From: Alphaproteobacteria bacterium HT1-32
GTDB taxonomy: Bacteria > Pseudomonadota > Alphaproteobacteria > Rhodospirillales > HT1-32
NCBI GenBank assembly: GCA_009649675.1
Contig: WJPL01000002.1
Location: forward strand, 682,001-746,000
Direction: 5' to 3'
Length of the DNA: 64,000 nt
Part shown: positions 59,684 through 64,000 of the stretch, in pieces
How positions within the stretch are numbered: the first letter of the stretch is position 1
How the letters are laid out: each line of letters opens with the position of its first letter
The notes under the pieces: generated by a model
What the model was told of the DNA's origin: nothing
The model's input: only the letters and a program-made list of their open reading frames with translations
Database searches by the model: none
Position numbers and translations under genes: made by a program

Positions 59684-62449
59684 TTATTCAGCAGCAACCA
59701 TTTCAGCAGCTTCAACGCGTGCAGCGCAATATTTCAGCTCAGCAATCTTGCCTGCAGGGTCCAGTGCAGGGTTGGTCAGCCGGTTTGCAGGCGATTCTGC
59801 GAAACAGAAAGGTATGAAAATCATACCTGCAGGTACGGCGCGGTCTGCACGGGCCTTCAGGGTGACGGTGCCTCTGCGTGTTACCACGCTGACCCAGCCC
59901 CCGGCTTCCACATTGATGCGTTTCAGGTCTGAAGGTGACAAATGGGCAACGCCCTCCGGTTCGAGCGCGTCGAGATTTGTTGCCCGTCGTGTCATCGCGC
60001 CGGTATGCCAATGTTCCAGCAGACGCCCTGTTGTCAGAACCATCGGATAGTCTTCATCCGGGGTTTCATCGGGTGCAATAATATCTGCGGCGACAAACCG
60101 TCCCCGGCCATCCGGAGTGGGGTAGCCGTCGCCGAACAGCACTTCCTGACCGGGTTCATCAACGGCTTCGCAGGGGTAGGTTACGGCGTCTTCCCGTACC
60201 AGGCGGTCCCATGTGATACCCTTGAGCGGCGGCATACAGTCCCGCATTTCGGCGAAAACCTCACTGATGTGAGTGTAATTCCAGTCAAGGCCCATCCGGT
60301 TGGCCAGTTGCTGGATCAGTTCCCAGTCCTGCCGGGCCTGACCGGGCAGGGGCACAGCAGCCCGGCCGATCTGCACCCGCCGGTCGGTATTGGAGACGGT
60401 TCCGTCCTTCTCGGGCCAGGCACTGGCCGGCAGAATGACATCGGCGAACATCGCCGTCTCGGTAAGAAAGATTTCCTGAACGACCAGATGGTCAAGTTTC
60501 GCCAGTGCCTTGCGGACATGCAGCTGATCCGGGTCAGACATCGCCGGGTTTTCGCCCATGACATACATCCCGCGAATATCACCACGATCAGCGGCGTCAA
60601 TGATTTCGACCACGGTAAGGCCGGCATTCGGGTCCAGCTTTGCATTCCAGAACTGTTCAAAGAACGCTTGATTGGCCGGGTCCGTGACGGGCGCATAATT
60701 CGGGAACACCATCGGAATAAGGCCGCTGTCGGAAGCACCCTGAACGTTGTTCTGTCCGCGGAGCGGATGCAGACCGCTGCCGGGGCGTCCGACCTGACCG
60801 GTCATCAGCGCCAGTGCGATCAGGCAGCGGGCGTTGTCGGTGCCATGTACATGCTGGGAGATGCCCATACCCCAGAAAATCATCGCCGTCCTGGCGTTGG
60901 CATAAAGTCTGGCGACGGTGCGAATGGTTTCGGCATCAATGCCGCAGACGGGGGCCATGCTTTCCGGTGTGAAACCTTCGACATGGGCCTGTATATGGCT
61001 GAAATCACGGGTGAACCCGTCGATATAGTTCTGGTCGTAAAGCTTTTCTGTCACAATCACATTCATGATCGCATTCAGCAGCGCCACATCGGTCCCCGGC
61101 TTGAACTGGAGCTTGTGATGCGCATAACGGTCGAGGCCCTGGCCACGCGGATCCATGATGATCAGCCGGGCACCCTTTTTCGTGGCATTCTTGATATAGG
61201 TCGCGGCGACCGGATGATTGGTGGTCGGCTGTGCGCCGATGATGATGATGACTTCAGCATTCTGGCATTCGGAAACCGGTGCCGTCACGGCGCCGGAGCC
61301 AATACCTTCCATCAGGGCAGCGACGGAGGAGGCATGGCAGAGCCGGGTGCAGTGATCGACATTGTTGGTGCCAAACCCGGTCCGGACGAGTTTCTGGAAC
61401 AGGTAGGCTTCTTCATTTGTACCCTTGGCAGACCCGAACCCGGCGAGTGAGCCGGGGCCGTAGGCGGCTTTGGTTTTCAGGAAACCTCCTGCGGCTGCTT
61501 CCAGCGCCTCATCCCAGCTTGCTTCACGGAAATGAGTCCATGGATTGGCCGGGTTGACGTAGGAGTCTGCTTCTTTCGGCGCATCTTTCCGGCGGATCAT
61601 GGGTTTACTCAGGCGATCGCTGTGATGAGCATAATCGAATCCGAACCGCCCTTTGACGCAGAGACGGTTCTGATTGGCAGGGCCTTCGCGGCCTTCAACC
61701 CAGGCGATCTTGTCGTCTCTGATTTTGTAGGTGATCTGGCAGCCGACACCGCAATAGGGGCAGACGCTGTTTACCTCACGGTCGGCCGTCCGTGCGCCGA
61801 TACCCTTTTCATCGACAATACTTGCGGGCATCAGTGCGCCGGTGGGGCAGGCCTGCACGCATTCACCGCAGGCAACACAGGTGCTGTCGCCCATGGGGTC
61901 GTCAAAATCGAAAACGATCTTTGAGTCATGGCCGCGCCAGGCCATACCGATAACATCATTGACCTGAACTTCCCGGCAGGCGCGAACACAGAGATTGCAG
62001 TTGATGCAGGCATCCAGATTGACCCGCATTGCCGGATGGCTGGAATCCGGTACCGGAACATCCCGGGCAGGAAAGCGGGAGCCTTTGACGTCCATTGCAT
62101 CGGCCCATTTCCAGAAACTGGCTTCCTGATCGTGGGCTTCTGCCTGTGGGGGCTGATCGGCGATCAGCAGTTCCATGACCATATTGCGAGAGGCTTTTGC
62201 CCGGTCGCTGGCGGAGCTGACGACCATACCGTCGGCGGGTTTGCGCAGGCAGGAGGCGGCGAGAACCCGTTCCCCCTCGATTTCCACCATACAGGCACGA
62301 CAGTTTCCGTCTGGCCTATAGCCGGGTTCTGGCCGGTAGCAGAGATGCGGAATTTCCGTGCCGAGGCGCTTTGCCACCTGCCAGATCGTTTCGTCTGGTG
62401 CTGCTTCGACAGATTTGCCGTCGAGCGTGAATTTGACTGGCGCGCTCAT
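59684..62449 (-). CDS. fdsA: NAD-dependent formate dehydrogenase, alpha (catalytic) subunit
   Basis: A 921-residue molybdenum or tungsten bis-MGD enzyme that oxidises formate to CO2. Modules in order are: an N-terminal [2Fe-2S] domain (HLCYRPEPGYRPDGNCRACM), ferredoxin-type clusters (CINCNLCVRAC, CVACGECVQACPTGAL), the CPYCGVGCQ cluster of the catalytic domain, and the active-site cysteine in RLCHASSVA, which occupies the place of selenocysteine in E. coli FdhF. The C-terminal dinucleotide-binding domain ends the protein. It overlaps the upstream fdsB by four bases and forms the soluble FdsABG-type complex with it. Confidence 0.95.
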   Translation of the reverse strand: MSAPVKFTLDGKSVEAAPDETIWQVAKRLGTEIPHLCYRPEPGYRPDGNCRACMVEIEGERVLAASCLRKPADGMVVSSASDRAKASRNMVMELLIADQPPQAEAHDQEASFWKWADAMDVKGSRFPARDVPVPDSSHPAMRVNLDACINCNLCVRACREVQVNDVIGMAWRGHDSKIVFDFDDPMGDSTCVACGECVQACPTGALMPASIVDEKGIGARTADREVNSVCPYCGVGCQITYKIRDDKIAWVEGREGPANQNRLCVKGRFGFDYAHHSDRLSKPMIRRKDAPKEADSYVNPANPWTHFREASWDEALEAAAGGFLKTKAAYGPGSLAGFGSAKGTNEEAYLFQKLVRTGFGTNNVDHCTRLCHASSVAALMEGIGSGAVTAPVSECQNAEVIIIIGAQPTTNHPVAATYIKNATKKGARLIIMDPRGQGLDRYAHHKLQFKPGTDVALLNAIMNVIVTEKLYDQNYIDGFTRDFSHIQAHVEGFTPESMAPVCGIDAETIRTVARLYANARTAMIFWGMGISQHVHGTDNARCLIALALMTGQVGRPGSGLHPLRGQNNVQGASDSGLIPMVFPNYAPVTDPANQAFFEQFWNAKLDPNAGLTVVEIIDAADRGDIRGMYVMGENPAMSDPDQLHVRKALAKLDHLVVQEIFLTETAMFADVILPASAWPEKDGTVSNTDRRVQIGRAAVPLPGQARQDWELIQQLANRMGLDWNYTHISEVFAEMRDCMPPLKGITWDRLVREDAVTYPCEAVDEPGQEVLFGDGYPTPDGRGRFVAADIIAPDETPDEDYPMVLTTGRLLEHWHTGAMTRRATNLDALEPEGVAHLSPSDLKRINVEAGGWVSVVTRRGTVTLKARADRAVPAGMIFIPFCFAESPANRLTNPALDPAGKIAELKYCAARVEAAEMVAAE

Positions 62450-64000
62450 GACAGTTCCTCCGGGAAAAAACGGAATACTGAGCGTAGCGGGTTAGGAGCT
62501 GCCTGACCAAGGCCGCAAATACTGGCATCAGCCATCGCGTTGCAGAGTTCGGTGAGCAACGGCTGGTCCCAGTTATCCTGCTGCATCAGTTTGACCGCCT
62601 TCTCAGTCCCGGCCCGGCAGGGGGTGCACTGGCCGCAGCTTTCATCCTCGAAGAACCGAAGAAGGTTCAGCGCGGCAGACTTCGCCGTATCCTTGTCCGA
62701 GAGCACGACAACGGCGCCGGAACCCGTGAAACAGCCATGTTTTTCGAGATGGCCGAAGTCGAGGGGAATGTCTGCCATGGTGGCCGGAAGGATACCCCCG
62801 GAGGCCCCGCCGGGCAGATAGCCATAGAAGCTGTGCCCGGATTCCATCCCGCCGCAGAACTCGTCGATCAGTTCCTGCATGGTGATGCCGGCAGGGGCTG
62901 TCTTCACCCCCGGATGACGGACACGGCCGGAAACCGAATACATGCGATATCCTTTGCCGCCATGCCGTCCGAGGCTTCCCCACCAGTCTGCGCCACGCTC
63001 CAGAATTTCCGGAATCCAGTATAACGTCTCGATATTGTTGACCAGTGTAGGGCAGCCAAACAGGCCGACCTCGGCAACATAAGGGGGGCGATGGCGGGGC
63101 AGACCGCGCTTGCCTTCGATGCTTTCGATCATGGCGGATTCTTCGCCACAGATATAGGCACCGGCTCCCCGGCGAAGGTGGATGGTAATGCCATCAGACA
63201 GGCCGCTTTCACCGAGTGCCGCAATTTCTGTCTGCAAAATTTCCCGGGCCGCGGGGTATTCATCACGGAGATACAGATAAGCCTCGCTAATGCCGACAAC
63301 CCGGCAGGCCAGCAAAATGCCTTCAAGGATCCGGTGAGGTCTGGTTTCCAGACAATATCTGTCCTTGAAGGTGCCGGGCTCACCTTCATCCGCATTGATG
63401 GCCATCAGCTTGCGCCCCTCCATTCCGGAGACGATGCGCCATTTCCGGCCGGTCGGGAAACCGGCACCGCCCAACCCTCGCAGGCCACCATCCTCAAGGA
63501 TCGACATGATGCGGTCAGGAGAAATCGCGGCAGCCTGAAGCTGTTCAAGAATTTTATAGCCACCAGCTTCCCGGTAAGCGGTGAGAGTCTCATAATCTGG
63601 CAGGTTATGGGGTGGGGCAGAGGCGGCGGCCAGAACTGTCGCAGCCGTTGCGTGATCAATCTGGGAATGGCCGATTGCTGCAACGGGCGCGCGGTCACAG
63701 GCTCCCATACAGGGTGCGCGTACCACCCTGACATGATCTGATGAAGTGGATTGCAGGGACTGCAGCAGCTGCTTTGCCCCCTTCATCTCGCAGGTGATGC
63801 TGTCGCAGACCCGAATTGTGACGGGTGGGGGCGGGGATTCACCCTCGGGCACGATATCGAAGTGTGCATAAAAAGTGGCAACTTCGAAAACCTCGGCCAT
63901 CGGAAGTTTCATGGCCTCTGCCAGCGCTGCGAGGTGGCGGGCGCTCAGATGGCCATATTTGTCCTGGATGACATGCAGATGCTCGATCAGAAGATCACGT
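62446..64000 (-). CDS. fdsB: Formate dehydrogenase gamma-beta fusion (FdsG-FdsB), N-terminus outside the window
   Basis: The frame is open through the right edge of the window. The upstream part (EHLHVIQDKYGHLSARHLAALAEAM) and what follows (VFEVATFYAHFD, VCDSITCEMKGA, CMGACDRAP) form a NuoE/FdsG-like thioredoxin fold with a [2Fe-2S] site. It is joined in the same frame to a NuoF/FdsB-like domain: GLRGLGGAGFPTGRKW and NADEGEPGTFKDR (FMN and NADH sites) and ESCGQCTPCRAGTEK ([4Fe-4S]). The subunit passes electrons from FdsA to NAD+. The internal ATG at 63912 is not the true start. At least 518 residues are in the window. Confidence 0.9.
   Translation of the reverse strand, partial: RDLLIEHLHVIQDKYGHLSARHLAALAEAMKLPMAEVFEVATFYAHFDIVPEGESPPPPVTIRVCDSITCEMKGAKQLLQSLQSTSSDHVRVVRAPCMGACDRAPVAAIGHSQIDHATAATVLAAASAPPHNLPDYETLTAYREAGGYKILEQLQAAAISPDRIMSILEDGGLRGLGGAGFPTGRKWRIVSGMEGRKLMAINADEGEPGTFKDRYCLETRPHRILEGILLACRVVGISEAYLYLRDEYPAAREILQTEIAALGESGLSDGITIHLRRGAGAYICGEESAMIESIEGKRGLPRHRPPYVAEVGLFGCPTLVNNIETLYWIPEILERGADWWGSLGRHGGKGYRMYSVSGRVRHPGVKTAPAGITMQELIDEFCGGMESGHSFYGYLPGGASGGILPATMADIPLDFGHLEKHGCFTGSGAVVVLSDKDTAKSAALNLLRFFEDESCGQCTPCRAGTEKAVKLMQQDNWDQPLLTELCNAMADASICGLGQAAPNPLRSVFRFFPEELS

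Overview
The window looks like a chromosomal segment of a free-living, moderately GC-rich alphaproteobacterium. This rests on several points: an ISC iron-sulfur operon headed by cysE-iscR with two tandem cysteine desulfurases, an HscB with the zinc finger typical of mitochondrial HSC20, a DUF455 ferritin-like protein, a BacA/SbmA transporter, a NAD-linked FdsGB/FdsA-type formate dehydrogenase, and a small RNA carrying the TTTCCTCCCT motif that I associate with the alphaproteobacterial alpha-r8/MmgR family. A Rhodospirillales-like lineage is my guess; the sequence alone does not fix the order. No transposase, integrase, phage gene, CRISPR array or rRNA was seen.

Bases 1-15,200 are mostly housekeeping: the end of a BacA/SbmA peptide transporter, a two-subunit CoA-transferase, a Bcr/CflA drug exporter, a zinc deacylase, a DUF455-PrxQ-GlnE cluster, a large AsmA/YhdP-like envelope protein, TyrS, AnmK and an alpha/beta hydrolase. 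Bases 15,280-25,090 form an Fe-S and sulfur block: a strong promoter overlapped by an IscR type-1-like site, then cysE, iscR, a NifS-like desulfurase, iscS, iscU, iscA, a hairpin resembling an intrinsic terminator, hscB, hscA, fdx and iscX. It is followed by ribH, mnmA (which uses IscS-derived sulfur for tRNA thiolation) and a CAU-anticodon tRNA.

Bases 25,300-42,330 are accessory and metabolic: a lipoprotein hydrolase, a flavin monooxygenase, a LysR regulator, an amidase, a DctPQM TRAP transporter divergent from an N-carbamoyl-D-amino-acid hydrolase-like enzyme, an unknown secreted protein, a sulfatase, an Old Yellow Enzyme, a quinone reductase, a Prx5-type peroxiredoxin, an FkbM methyltransferase, a short-chain dehydrogenase, a second unknown secreted protein and a MarR regulator.

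Bases 42,380-57,946 hold the most interesting unit: one tightly packed, apparently MarR-controlled operon. It encodes a molybdenum hydroxylase (FAD subunit plus a fused [2Fe-2S]/molybdopterin subunit), a 6-hydroxynicotinate-reductase-like iron-sulfur flavoprotein, an ApbE-like UPF0280 protein, a Rieske oxygenase, a Liv-type ABC transporter and a HyuA/HyuB ATP-dependent lactamase pair. I read it as an uptake and degradation pathway for an N-heteroaromatic compound: hydroxylation, partial ring reduction, then lactam opening. HyuAB may stand in for the enamidase used in known nicotinate pathways. UPF0280 is a good candidate for the flavin transferase that matures the reductase.

The right end carries a DUF2062 protein, a SAM methyltransferase, the MmgR-like small RNA with its own promoter and terminator, and an fdsA gene preceded by a fused fdsG-fdsB gene that runs off the window.
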